Shown here piece after piece: positions 9,825 to 17,466 of a stretch of 64,000 bases of DNA. The translations under genes were made by a program, and so were the position numbers. Origin of the DNA: Candidatus Hadarchaeales archaeon (GTDB lineage: Archaea > Hadarchaeota > Hadarchaeia > Hadarchaeales > WYZ-LMO6); the NCBI GenBank assembly GCA_038736355.1, contig JAVYML010000001.1, positions 396,252 through 460,251 on the forward strand, in the 5' to 3' direction. The notes below the pieces were generated by a model, which made no database searches, had not been told where the DNA came from, and was given only the letters and a program-made list of their open reading frames with translations. Each line of letters starts with the position of its first letter. Position 1 is the stretch's first letter.

Positions 9825-10210
9825 GGAAGGAAGAGGTAATGGGTGGTGGTGGGAAGCTTTCTCCTCACTTCCAAGAGCTCAGGACGATAGATGACCAGTT
9901 CCCCACCCCCCACCTCCTTCCCCAGCAGCTTCCCTATCGCCCTTGCCCCCAGTTTCTCCCCTATCCTCACCGCCCCCCTACCCAAGCCCGGATCCAGGAC
10001 TAGGAGGATGGGGAGTCTCAGGAGTTCCCTCTCCTCCTCCGGAACCAGTTTGGCGAGGAGCTCCAGCTCCTCCCTTTTGAAAACTAGGAAATCCCCGTTG
10101 GTCAGGGGAACACCCGGCCTCTCGCTGGAAAGGGCTTGCCTGAGGGAAATCCTTTCCTTCGGAAAGGGGGAATTGAGCTTGGCCAGCTCAGCCTTGAGTA
10201 CTTCCTCCAC
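9821..10210 (-). CDS. UPF0216 (DUF61) family protein
   Basis: A 129-residue soluble protein matching the archaeal UPF0216 pattern: an N-terminal helix ending in LNSPFPKERISL, the middle NGDFLVFKREELELLA, the GRGAVRIGEKLGA segment and the terminal YRPELLEVRRKLPTTTHY, where the R-x-L-P-T-T-T motif is very conserved. Function is unknown. The start is GTG at 10210, inside the 3' end of atpD (23-base overlap), so it belongs to the ATPase transcript. Confidence 0.8.
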   Translation of the reverse strand: MEEVLKAELAKLNSPFPKERISLRQALSSERPGVPLTNGDFLVFKREELELLAKLVPEEERELLRLPILLVLDPGLGRGAVRIGEKLGARAIGKLLGKEVGGGELVIYRPELLEVRRKLPTTTHYLFLP

Positions 10211-10841
10211 CTCCCTCCCTCCTCTCGAGCATGGCCTTAATCCTCTTCAACCTGAAGAAGTGCTCCCTTTCCATTTCGTCCAGCCTCATCGCTATGAACT
10301 TGAGTGCCGCCTCCAGTCTCGGGATGAGGATATACTCCAAGGCGTTGACCCTCCTCCTCGTCCTCTCCAGTTCCCAAGCCAGGGCCCTAGCGGCTTCCTC
10401 GAGTTCTGCCACCTCCACCAAGAGCTTGAGGGCCCTCTCGAAGTCCTCCGAAGCCCTATCCAGAAGGGAGGGGGAAGGATGGAGGGAATATCCTCTCCCA
10501 AAAGCGTTGCGCACCGTTTCACCCATTTCCACCATGGGCACGGGTACCCCCATGATGTACCTCAGGGAGGTTTCCAGGCCCACTTCCTTCCTCGCTTCCC
10601 TTGCCGCCTGTTCGGTCTCGGCCGTTCCCCAGACCGCCATGCAGGCGGAAAGGGAAAGATGGGCCCTGGCCAGTTGCTCGAAGGCCTTCTCCCTCGCCTC
10701 GTATACCTTTCTCAGAACCTCGAAGAACTCCATCACCAGAGCATCCATTTTTTCCCTGAGGAGATCGTGGCCTCTCTTGGCTAGGGCTATCCTCCTCCTC
10801 AGCTTGAGAAGCTCCATCCTGGTGGGAGAGAGGGCCATCAT
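10188..10841 (-). CDS. atpD: A/V-type ATP synthase subunit D (central rotor shaft)
   Basis: Forms the coiled-coil rotor axle inside the A3B3 head. 217 residues; N-terminal SPTRMELLKLRRRIALAKRGHDLL and C-terminal RRRVNALEYILIPRL are the hallmark antiparallel coiled-coil segments. Its ATG overlaps the atpF stop (ATGA). In many archaea D follows A and B; here it follows F directly. Confidence 0.93.
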   Translation of the reverse strand: MMALSPTRMELLKLRRRIALAKRGHDLLREKMDALVMEFFEVLRKVYEAREKAFEQLARAHLSLSACMAVWGTAETEQAAREARKEVGLETSLRYIMGVPVPMVEMGETVRNAFGRGYSLHPSPSLLDRASEDFERALKLLVEVAELEEAARALAWELERTRRRVNALEYILIPRLEAALKFIAMRLDEMEREHFFRLKRIKAMLERREGGGGSTQG

Positions 10842-11176
10842 TCCTCTTCCCTCCTCAGCACCACCTCCGCCCCCACCGTTCTCTTGACCATTTCCTCCAG
10901 CTCATCCCTTTCGGGACGGTAGCCCCTTCCATCCGGGATCCTGAGCACCATCGGAAAAGGACCCTTTTCCCTCACCATCCTCTCAAACTCCTCCCCCAGC
11001 TCCTCCGCCACCCTGTGGGTGAGGAGGATGAGACCCACCTTCTCCTCCTTAAGCAAATCCCTGAGGAGCTTAAGGGTCTCTTCCTTGGAGGAGTGGAGAT
11101 ACACCCTGCTCACCCCAGCCAGGGCGAAGCCCACCACCGTCTCCCTTTCCCCCACCACGACCACTTCACGCCTCAA
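10838..11176 (-). CDS. atpF: A/V-type ATP synthase subunit F
   Basis: Small rotor subunit bound to D, with a Rossmann-like N-terminal domain and regulatory C-terminal tail. 112 residues: VVVVGERETVVGFALAGV matches the usual V-(V/I)-G-(D/E)-x-x-T-x-x-G-F-x-L-A-G start, and VGLILLTHRVAEEL the middle strand-helix. The start is TTG at 11176, eleven bases inside atpC. Confidence 0.88.
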   Translation of the reverse strand: MRREVVVVGERETVVGFALAGVSRVYLHSSKEETLKLLRDLLKEEKVGLILLTHRVAEELGEEFERMVREKGPFPMVLRIPDGRGYRPERDELEEMVKRTVGAEVVLRREEE

Positions 11177-12284
11177 GTCCAGGCACCCTCACGAGCAGTT
11201 CCTTTATGCGTTCGGGTGGCGCCCCCTCCAGTTTGAGCCTGAGCAGGAGATGGAGGTTCCTCACCTCCACCTCCTTCCTCCTCACGTACGAATAGATGGG
11301 GGCAAGCGTGAAGGGTTTGGTGAGGGAGGCCCATCTGCAGAGCCTGAGGTGTTCCTCCTCCAGCGCCCTTTCCAGCGGGAAGAGGTCCCCCGCCTCCAGC
11401 TGGGGGAGGAGGGGGGAGAGGATCCTTCCGTAGGGGGTGTGGGAGAGGAGCTCCACACAGGTCCTGAGGTCCTCGGCGGAGATGAGGGCCTTCAAGAGTT
11501 CCTCCCCGAGCTGGTAGGGTGGACGGAGGCGTATTACGAGGGCATCTATCCTTTCCGGTGGAACCCCTTCCCTCTTCAGTCTGAGGATGAGCCTGAGGTT
11601 GAGGGAATCTATCTCGAAACCCACGAGGGGAACCAGAACGGACCTCTGCGCCTTCTTCCCCACCACCTCCTCCCAAAGGCGCGAATAATAGTGACGGTCG
11701 AGGGCGAAGAGGAGGGGGGAGAGACCTTCCCTCCCATATTCCTCCAGGGCGGAGGAGAGCACCCCGTAATACTCGCTCTCCTTCAGGAATTCCAGCAACT
11801 GTTCTAGGGTCTCGGCGGAAGCGAGGAACTCCAATCTTTCTTTGGGGAGGGTGGGACAGGGGAGGAGGCGCTTCCTCCTCTCCTCCTTGGATTCCTTCAG
11901 ATGGAGGGAAGTGAGGATGGCCTTCAGGTTCCAAACCTCCATTCTGGCCAAGATCCTGCGTACGGTCTCCCTCCTTTCCTCCGGCACCATTCCCAGGAGT
12001 TCCGCCAGCCTACCGCTGGAGACCTCGAGGAGGGACCTCTCCAGTTCCATCGGATCCATGCTCTCGGGGAGGGGATAACCCGCCTCACCCAAGGAGGACC
12101 TGAGCTCCTCGAACCTTTGAACTTCCGCCAGCTCCAACAGTCGGGCCTCGGGGAAGAGTTTGGCCTCCCAAGTACTCACCACCGCATTGCAGTAGAGGTA
12201 TCCGACCGTCCTCCTGGCGTGTAGGATGACCAGGAGGAAGAAGAAACCCACGAGGAAGAAAACGAGGAGGGGAACGGCGAGCAT
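11166..12284 (-). CDS. atpC: A/V-type ATP synthase subunit C with N-terminal membrane segment
   Basis: Socket subunit linking the rotor shaft to the c-ring. The 372-residue protein has the all-helical threefold repeat, ending in RNLHLLLRLKLEGAPPERIKELL, the usual V-ATPase C/d signature, and an internal copy (NLRLILRLKREGVPPERIDALV). Residues 1-22 (VPLLVFFLVGFFFLLVIL) are hydrophobic and look like a membrane anchor not needed by the fold. The ATG overlaps the atpE stop (ATGA). Confidence 0.88.
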   Translation of the reverse strand: MLAVPLLVFFLVGFFFLLVILHARRTVGYLYCNAVVSTWEAKLFPEARLLELAEVQRFEELRSSLGEAGYPLPESMDPMELERSLLEVSSGRLAELLGMVPEERRETVRRILARMEVWNLKAILTSLHLKESKEERRKRLLPCPTLPKERLEFLASAETLEQLLEFLKESEYYGVLSSALEEYGREGLSPLLFALDRHYYSRLWEEVVGKKAQRSVLVPLVGFEIDSLNLRLILRLKREGVPPERIDALVIRLRPPYQLGEELLKALISAEDLRTCVELLSHTPYGRILSPLLPQLEAGDLFPLERALEEEHLRLCRWASLTKPFTLAPIYSYVRRKEVEVRNLHLLLRLKLEGAPPERIKELLVRVPGLEA

Positions 12285-12895
12285 CAGGATCCTTCGAAGA
12301 GAAGCTTGGCAACCCTCACGCGGAGGGTTTCCCTCTCCCTCCTCATCCTGTTTTCTAGGGTCTCGTCGAGCTCTATCCTTCCATCCTTGGACCTCAGCCT
12401 TATCCCGCCGAGGGTTTCCAGTGGTCCACCGAAGGAAAGCCTTACCCCTTCCAGCCTCCTCACCAGCTCCTCCTCCCTTTCCTTCAGCCTCCGTAGATCC
12501 CTCTCGTTGGCTTCCACCACCACTTCCGTCGAACCCAATCCCTTACATGCCCTCACGGTGAGCTCCACCAAGTCCCTTTCGTATTCCTTGGAAGAAACGT
12601 ACTTCCTCAGCCTCTCCTCCGCCTTCCTGAAGACCTCCTCTATCAACTCTTCCTTCTTCTTCAGTATTTCCTTCCTCCCCTCCACCCTTCCCTTCGCCAC
12701 CCTCTCCTCGTACTGCTGTCTGGCCTTCTCCCTCATCCTCCCCAGTTCTTCCTCCCCTTCCCTCCTTCCCTCCCCTTCAGCCATCTCCAGCAGGGAGGAG
12801 GCTTCCTTCCTAGCCCTTTCCAGAATCTCCTCGGCCCTCTTTCTGGCCTCACCCAAGATATCCTGGGCTATCAGCTGGGCCCCCCTCTCCGCCAT
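12284..12895 (-). CDS. atpE: A/V-type ATP synthase subunit E (peripheral stalk)
   Basis: 203 residues. The first 110 residues are a charged Glu/Arg-rich helix that pairs with subunit H in the peripheral stalk; the C-terminal globular domain (GGIRLRSKDGRIELDETLENRM) binds the top of the A1 head. Preceded by a strong GGGAGGAA Shine-Dalgarno. Start ATG at 12895. Confidence 0.9.
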   Translation of the reverse strand: MAERGAQLIAQDILGEARKRAEEILERARKEASSLLEMAEGEGRREGEEELGRMREKARQQYEERVAKGRVEGRKEILKKKEELIEEVFRKAEERLRKYVSSKEYERDLVELTVRACKGLGSTEVVVEANERDLRRLKEREEELVRRLEGVRLSFGGPLETLGGIRLRSKDGRIELDETLENRMRRERETLRVRVAKLLFEGS

Positions 12896-12907
12896 TTCCT
12901 CCCTCCT

Positions 12908-13378
12908 TCACAAGGCCCCTATGAAGGTCAGGAGAAGGATGGTGGCGAGGAGTCCCAGGATGGCGTAAATCTCCACCATCACCGTGTACATCATGCCAGC
13001 CGCGAAAACCTCAGGTCTCTTGGCGAAGGAAGTGGCACTGGCCGAAGCCACCATTCCCTGCGGGTAAGAGGTGAAGCCCTGGAGGATGGAGGGTATGGCC
13101 GCACAGAGAACCGCCAATCCCGCTACTTCCGGTTTAACCGCTGCCCCCTTCGAAAGCCCAGTGCCCAAGATGATGAGGAAACCGGCCACGAAGCCATAGA
13201 AACCCTGCGTCCCAGGCATCACCTCGTACACGAAGACCCTGTATGCCTTTTTGGGATCCTCCCCCGCAATGGCTGCACAGGTAACACCGGTCATGCCCAC
13301 TCCGAGTCCTGCCATTACTCCGGGTACGGCAATGGCGAGGGAAGCCGCTAGAACCACCCAAACGCCTTCTGCTACCAT
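12908..13378 (-). CDS. atpK: A/V-type ATP synthase c-ring subunit K, duplicated hairpin
   Basis: Membrane rotor subunit of 156 residues with four helices, that is, two fused c hairpins as in V-type K subunits. The second hairpin carries the ion-binding Glu136 in MVEIYAILG. The first hairpin has PGTQGFYGF, giving T57, Q58 and Y61, and Q107 lies 29 residues before Glu136, the same spacing as Gln110 to Glu139 in the sodium-binding NtpK of Enterococcus hirae. These residues suggest Na+ (or Na+/H+) coupling. A further Glu52 sits just before the PGTQ turn. Confidence 0.93.
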   Translation of the reverse strand: MVAEGVWVVLAASLAIAVPGVMAGLGVGMTGVTCAAIAGEDPKKAYRVFVYEVMPGTQGFYGFVAGFLIILGTGLSKGAAVKPEVAGLAVLCAAIPSILQGFTSYPQGMVASASATSFAKRPEVFAAGMMYTVMVEIYAILGLLATILLLTFIGAL

Positions 13379-13379
13379 T

Positions 13380-15401
13380 TTATCTCCTCTTTACTCGTGT
13401 GAACATCCTTTTAACCTTGAAGGGTGAGAACTTTTCCCCTCCTCCCTCGTAGAACTTCGAAAAGAACTCCACGTAGTGGAGACGCATGGTATGGATGAAG
13501 GCCCCAAGGCTCTGTACGAAGAGGTTGAAACAGTGTCCCAAGAAAAAGACCAAGACCAACACGGCGAGGAAGAGGATGACCAGAACGGGGGAAATTCCCT
13601 GCAAGGGGGGAGCTATGCTCTCGTAGATCCAGCCCAAGATGTAGTTGATGGCGAAGGCTATGATGCTCGAGGAAATGCAGAGGGCGGTAAGCCTGGTGTA
13701 GGAGGCGGCATCCGCCACCAAACCCGTAATGCCGTAGGCGAAGTTGACGGAACTACCCACTCCGGAGAGAAGGGAGCCGGCGGTGAGGGCCGAACCCAGC
13801 ATACCCAGGAAGAGTCCCAGGTAGAAGAGGAGTCTGAAGAGCGGGACGGGGGAGGGAGCGGGGGAAAGGGGGCTGAAGGCCTCCACCAGGCTCAGCTTGG
13901 GAAAGCTGAAGGAAAGACCGAATTCCCTGAGACCCACGCCCAGGGAGCAAAGGGCCAAACCGAAGAAACCGAGCACCAAGAAGAGCTGGGGGAGATGCAC
14001 TAGGAAGAGTCTGGTCCATTCCTTCCTGAACGCATCCTTCAAACAGGCTCCCCCCACCACTCCCCACACGATCTGAAGGATGCCCAGGAAGACCGCGAGC
14101 TTGAGGATGGGGATGGGATTCTTCAGGGGATCCACCCAAAGGGGAGGGGCCCTGCCAAAGAGCCCACCGAACCATCCTCCCAGTAAGCACCCAACGGGAA
14201 CGGTGAGAAGGGAACCGGCGAGCACGATCTTCCTGAGCCTGGGAGGGAAGATCTTCGCCACCCAAAGGCCCGAGCCCATGACCAAAGCGAGGAGGAGGCC
14301 ATAGGCTGCATCGGAAAGGCAGATGGCGAAGAAGAGGGGAAAGGTCAGGGCGAGATAGGGGGTGGGATCCACCTCATCGTAGCGGGGAAGGCCATAGGTC
14401 TCGGTAAGGAGTTCGAAGTTCCTGAGGCCCGGAGGATTCTCCAGTTTCACGGGTGCCTCTCCCTCGGGTTCGTAAGTACGGAAGATCATCCTGCCGGAGG
14501 TGAGGGAACGAAGGAGGCCCTCCAAGCCCTCCTCCCTTGCGGGTACCCATCCTTCCAGAAGAACCGTGCTTTCGGTGTATCCCAAGAGGGAGGAGGCCCT
14601 GAGCCTCTCCACGTGGATCTCCAACAATTCCATCAGGGAACTCACCTCCCCGGCCCATTTCTTGGCCAGCTCCCTCCTCTTCCCCTCCAGCTCCTCCCTC
14701 TTCCCCTCCAGCCTTCCCAGTTCTTCCTCGATCTTTTTGAGAGCCTCCACCGGAGTCTCTTCCAGCGGAGGAAGCTCGAGGAGCTCCAACTCGAACCTGT
14801 AGATCAGGGGAGAAAGTTTCTGTTTCTCTCCTGTCCTACAAACCACCACCACCGTCCTCTTTTCCCCCTTCCCGACACTCCTCACGATGGCCCTCCCCTC
14901 CAGTGCCCCCTCCACCTCCCTGGAAAAGTTCACCACCTTCTCCGCCGCCATCCTTCCCACCAAAACGTGGATTTCCTGGGTGGAACGGAGGAGGTTCATC
15001 GGAACCTCCAGCTCCCTTATCCCCTCCAAGAGTTCCCTCCTCTTCAGGAGTTCTTCCCTCTCCCTCTCCAGTTCTTGCCAGGCGGACTTGAGGGGTCCCC
15101 ACTTGTCCTCCAGCTTTGAGAGGAGTTTTTCCGCCCTCTTCGCCGTTTGTTCCCCCGAGAGGGGTTTCACCTCGACCGGTCTGGAGGGGGGTCCCAGTGC
15201 CTCGTGTATCTCCCTCAACCTCACTAGGAGGGAAGAAAGTCTTTGCAGCTCCTCACCCGGAAACCTCCTACCCACCGCTGGCTCCGTCACTTCCTTGAGT
15301 TGAACCACACCCCTTTCATGCAGGGCTTCCAACACCCTTTCCCTGAAACGCTGGGGGAAGAGGACCCTGAACCTCCTCATCCTACAGGGTCTGAGCATCA
15401 T
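13380..15401 (-). CDS. atpI: A/V-type ATP synthase subunit I (a subunit)
   Basis: Stator membrane subunit forming the ion half-channels. 673 residues: a cytosolic N-terminal half (about 1-355) with long coiled coils that bind the peripheral stalks, then about eight membrane helices. Family marks include YDEVDPTPYLALTFPLFFA at the cytosol-membrane transition and SYTRLTALCI with the essential helix-7 arginine. Start ATG at 15401 overlaps the atpH stop; a second ATG follows three bases later. Confidence 0.93.
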   Translation of the reverse strand: MMLRPCRMRRFRVLFPQRFRERVLEALHERGVVQLKEVTEPAVGRRFPGEELQRLSSLLVRLREIHEALGPPSRPVEVKPLSGEQTAKRAEKLLSKLEDKWGPLKSAWQELEREREELLKRRELLEGIRELEVPMNLLRSTQEIHVLVGRMAAEKVVNFSREVEGALEGRAIVRSVGKGEKRTVVVVCRTGEKQKLSPLIYRFELELLELPPLEETPVEALKKIEEELGRLEGKREELEGKRRELAKKWAGEVSSLMELLEIHVERLRASSLLGYTESTVLLEGWVPAREEGLEGLLRSLTSGRMIFRTYEPEGEAPVKLENPPGLRNFELLTETYGLPRYDEVDPTPYLALTFPLFFAICLSDAAYGLLLALVMGSGLWVAKIFPPRLRKIVLAGSLLTVPVGCLLGGWFGGLFGRAPPLWVDPLKNPIPILKLAVFLGILQIVWGVVGGACLKDAFRKEWTRLFLVHLPQLFLVLGFFGLALCSLGVGLREFGLSFSFPKLSLVEAFSPLSPAPSPVPLFRLLFYLGLFLGMLGSALTAGSLLSGVGSSVNFAYGITGLVADAASYTRLTALCISSSIIAFAINYILGWIYESIAPPLQGISPVLVILFLAVLVLVFFLGHCFNLFVQSLGAFIHTMRLHYVEFFSKFYEGGGEKFSPFKVKRMFTRVKRR

Positions 15402-15706
15402 CCCACCAGGGCCTTCAGGAGTTCCTTCACCGCCTCCTCCATCCTTTCCCTGGCCCTTTTCTCTATCCTCTGCTTCTCCTTCTCCGTCTCTTCCCTCAGT
15501 TTCTCCAGTTCCCTTTCCGCCTTCTCCTCGAACTTCCTCCTCAGTTCCTCCCCCTTCCTCCTCATCTCCTCCCTTATCTCCTCCCTCCTCCTCGCGGCCT
15601 TTTCCCTCGCCTCCTCCAAAAGCCTGGCGGCCTCCCTCTCCGCCCCTTCCACGATTTCCCTGGCCTTCTTCTCTGCTTCGAAAACTAGGCGTAGGTCCTC
15701 CTCCAA
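15398..15706 (-). CDS. atpH: A/V-type ATP synthase subunit H (peripheral stalk)
   Basis: 102 residues, almost entirely a charged coiled coil (EAEKKAREIVEGAEREAARL and similar Arg/Glu/Ala heptads), which pairs with subunit E. First gene of the operon H-I-K-E-C-F-D. The start is TTG at 15706 since an in-frame stop lies five codons upstream and no ATG is available. Confidence 0.85.
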   Translation of the reverse strand: MEEDLRLVFEAEKKAREIVEGAEREAARLLEEAREKAARRREEIREEMRRKGEELRRKFEEKAERELEKLREETEKEKQRIEKRARERMEEAVKELLKALVG

Positions 15707-15737
15707 CCCATCAACCTGCTAAGATAGAGAAGGAAGT

Positions 15738-15750
15738 GTTAAAAAGATTA
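15738..15750 (-). promoter_or_regulatory. TATA-like box for the minus-strand ATPase operon
   Basis: On the minus strand this reads TAATCTTTTTAAC, centred about 37 bases before the TTG of atpH, implying a leader of roughly ten bases. No other promoter-like element lies between atpH and the upstream Lrp-like gene. Confidence 0.5.
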
Positions 15751-15795
15751 CAAAGGAAAGGGGCTGAAGCAGCGAACCAAGCTTTGTCCCCTGGA

Positions 15796-16056
15796 TCACT
15801 CGAGATGGGTATCGAAGGCTGTGAGGGTGATGGTCTTCATGACGTTGGGGAGCTTCCTTATCGCGAGCACGGCCTTGTCTATTTCCTCATAACTGCCCTC
15901 CAGAACACAAACCACATCGTACTCCCCGTGCACGAAATCGGAGAGCTTCACGTTTGGAACCCTCTCTATTTCCGAAACCACCGAAGCTTCGTATCCAGGC
16001 CTGACCGTGACCAATACGTAAGCCCTCTTCTTGAAGGCCGCCAACCCTCCAGCCAT
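15796..16056 (-). CDS. Stand-alone Lrp/AsnC ligand-binding (RAM) domain protein
   Basis: 86 residues, matching only the C-terminal effector-binding domain of Lrp/AsnC regulators: strand AYVLVTVRPG, helix EASVVSEIERVPNV, strand LSDFVHGEYDVVCVLEG, helix and the final IRKLPNVMKTITLTAF. There is no DNA-binding helix-turn-helix, so it may assemble with full-length Lrp proteins or act as an amino-acid sensor. ATG at 16056 is chosen; a TATA-like TTTTAAAG lies 25 bases upstream. It precedes the atpH operon in the same direction. Confidence 0.85.
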   Translation of the reverse strand: MAGGLAAFKKRAYVLVTVRPGYEASVVSEIERVPNVKLSDFVHGEYDVVCVLEGSYEEIDKAVLAIRKLPNVMKTITLTAFDTHLE

Positions 16057-16077
16057 CGTTATAGAATGGGCTTTCAC

Positions 16078-16087
16078 CTTTAAAATC
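16078..16087 (-). promoter_or_regulatory. TATA-like box for the Lrp-like gene
   Basis: GATTTTAAAG on the minus strand, about 26 bases before the ATG at 16056, with no Shine-Dalgarno in between at the usual distance; fits a leaderless start. Confidence 0.45.
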
Positions 16088-16091
16088 ATTT

Positions 16092-16150
16092 GGGGCGCTC
16101 CGCACTCAACATCCTCATCACCCTTCAGCTCAGCCTCTTCATCGCGCCCC
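16092..16150 (-). ncRNA. Candidate box C/D guide sRNA
   Basis: A 59-base element between the Lrp-like gene and adk. On the minus strand, ends GGGGCGC and GCGCCCC can pair as a 7-bp closing stem. Inside, in order: box C-like CGATGA, a 10-base spacer, CTGA (D'), three bases, a perfect C' box GTGATGA, a 12-base spacer, and CGGA in the D position. Sizes and spacers match archaeal C/D sRNAs that guide 2'-O-methylation. A TATA-like CTTTTTAATTA sits about 22 bases before the 5' end, shared with adk. Boxes C and D each deviate by one base, so this stays a candidate. Confidence 0.55.
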
Positions 16151-16165
16151 AACCCCATCGGAAAA

Positions 16166-16178
16166 GTAATTAAAAAGC
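16166..16178. promoter_or_regulatory. Bidirectional TATA-like box (adk and candidate sRNA)
   Basis: GTAATTAAAAAGC lies about 24 bases before the adk ATG at 16196 on + and about 21 bases before the sRNA 5' end at 16150 on the minus strand. The adk start has no upstream Shine-Dalgarno, consistent with a leaderless mRNA. Confidence 0.5.
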
Positions 16179-16195
16179 TTGATTCAGGGGTAAAG

Positions 16196-16834
16196 ATGAG
16201 GCTCATCATCTTTGGTCCTCCGGGCGCAGGAAAGGGAACGTACGGAAAGAAAATCTCTGAAAGGTATGGCATTCCCCACATAGCCTCTGGGGACCTGATA
16301 AGGGAGGAGATAGGAAAGGGAACTCCCCTGGGAAGGAAGTTCAAGGAATATGTGGAAAAGGGATTGCTGGGACCGGACGAGGATGTCATAGAACTCGTAA
16401 AGGAAAGACTTTCCCTTCCGGACTGTTCCAAGGGATTCATCCTGGACGGTTTTCCCCGGACGCTCCGCCAGGCGGAGACCCTCGAACTCCTCTGTCCCCC
16501 CGACCTCGTACTCAACCTCGACGTGGGGGAGGAAATCCTCGTGAAGAGGCTCTCTTCCCGCAGGATTTGCAGCAAATGTGGGGCCATCTACAACCTCGTC
16601 TCCCTTCCCCCCAAGGAGCCCGGGAAGTGTGATAGGTGTGGGGGGGAACTCTATCAACGGGAGGACGACAAACCCGAAGTCATCAGGAAAAGACTGGAGG
16701 AATACCAGAAATTGACCAAACCCCTCTTGGACTTCTACGCACGTAAGGGCATTCTGAAAACCATCACCCTGCATGAGGAAGTAGGGGTGGAGGAAGGTGT
16801 GGCAAGGGTGATGAAGGTTTTGGAAGGGAGATGA
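16196..16834 (+). CDS. adk: Adenylate kinase with zinc-binding lid
   Basis: Converts 2 ADP to ATP + AMP. 212 residues, P-loop GPPGAGKGT near the N terminus, NMP-binding SGDLIREE, DGFPRTLRQAE, and a long LID domain with two Cys pairs (CSKC and CDRC) that bind structural zinc. This is the bacterial-type long Adk, as in some archaea, not the short archaeal AdkA. The ATG at 16196 is right before the P-loop strand; the frame is open further upstream but that region carries the sRNA and promoter. The stop abuts the next gene's stop as the palindrome TGATCA. Confidence 0.94.
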   Translation: MRLIIFGPPGAGKGTYGKKISERYGIPHIASGDLIREEIGKGTPLGRKFKEYVEKGLLGPDEDVIELVKERLSLPDCSKGFILDGFPRTLRQAETLELLCPPDLVLNLDVGEEILVKRLSSRRICSKCGAIYNLVSLPPKEPGKCDRCGGELYQREDDKPEVIRKRLEEYQKLTKPLLDFYARKGILKTITLHEEVGVEEGVARVMKVLEGR

Positions 16835-17305
16835 TCATTTTACCCTTATTCTTCCCACCCGAACATCTAGCAAACGATCGAACTTCAGCTTCCTGTTCCA
16901 TCCCCTCTTTTCTAGGACGCCCATGAAGCTGAAGCCCACCACTTTACCTCCCTTCTTCAAAAGGGAGGGGAAGAGCCCCTTTATTTTTTCCACCTCCACT
17001 CCGCTCGCTGGAAGGGCCAAACCACCCATCACCACCAGGATGTCCGCCTTTCCTGGTTTGACCCTTCTCCCCGTCTGGAAACCGTAAGGTGACCTGTACC
17101 TCAGCTCCACCGCCTTTCCCGGCTCCCCGCCGGGGGCGAAGTAGAAGGAGTCTCCCAGGTCCCTGCAGGCGTACGCCAAGAGTTCGGCGAAGGGAAGACA
17201 GACGGCCTCGGAGCCCAAGAAAAGAATCTTCTTTCCGGTTCCAAACTCCTCCATCATCTTTCTAAAGGCCTTGGTCATTCCCGCTATCCCCTTCTGACCA
17301 CCCAT
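16835..17305 (-). CDS. DUF2124-like protein of unknown function
   Basis: 156 residues, soluble alpha/beta protein. Strand GKKILFLGSEAVCLPFAELL, strand ADILVVMGGLALP and strand GGKVVGFSFMGVLEKRGW give a Rossmann-like order, resembling the archaeal DUF2124 family, where the function is unknown. ATG at 17305 begins the conserved part. A longer frame continues upstream but would run backwards through the tRNA-Arg gene and is not credible. Confidence 0.7.
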   Translation of the reverse strand: MGGQKGIAGMTKAFRKMMEEFGTGKKILFLGSEAVCLPFAELLAYACRDLGDSFYFAPGGEPGKAVELRYRSPYGFQTGRRVKPGKADILVVMGGLALPASGVEVEKIKGLFPSLLKKGGKVVGFSFMGVLEKRGWNRKLKFDRLLDVRVGRIRVK

Positions 17306-17346
17306 CTTCTCCCGCAGCTTAATACTCCCAGTCCCAAAAAAATAAG

Positions 17347-17423
17347 GGGCCCGTGGTCTAGCCTGGATAAGACACAGGCCTGCGGAGCCTGCAACTCGGG
17401 TTCGAATCCCGACGGGCCCGCCA
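17347..17423 (+). tRNA. tRNA-Arg (anticodon GCG)
   Basis: Complete cloverleaf: acceptor GGGCCCG pairs with CGGGCCC, anticodon arm CAGGC-CTGCGGA-GCCTG giving GCG (reads CGC/CGT), T arm TCGGG-TTCGAAT-CCCGA, discriminator G and an encoded CCA. No intron is visible. It sits in the short space between the DUF2124-like gene and the deacetylase gene. Confidence 0.95.
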
Positions 17424-17466
17424 GTACAAACGGAAACCTTTTCAACCGTCATGCGTAGAAAAGGGG

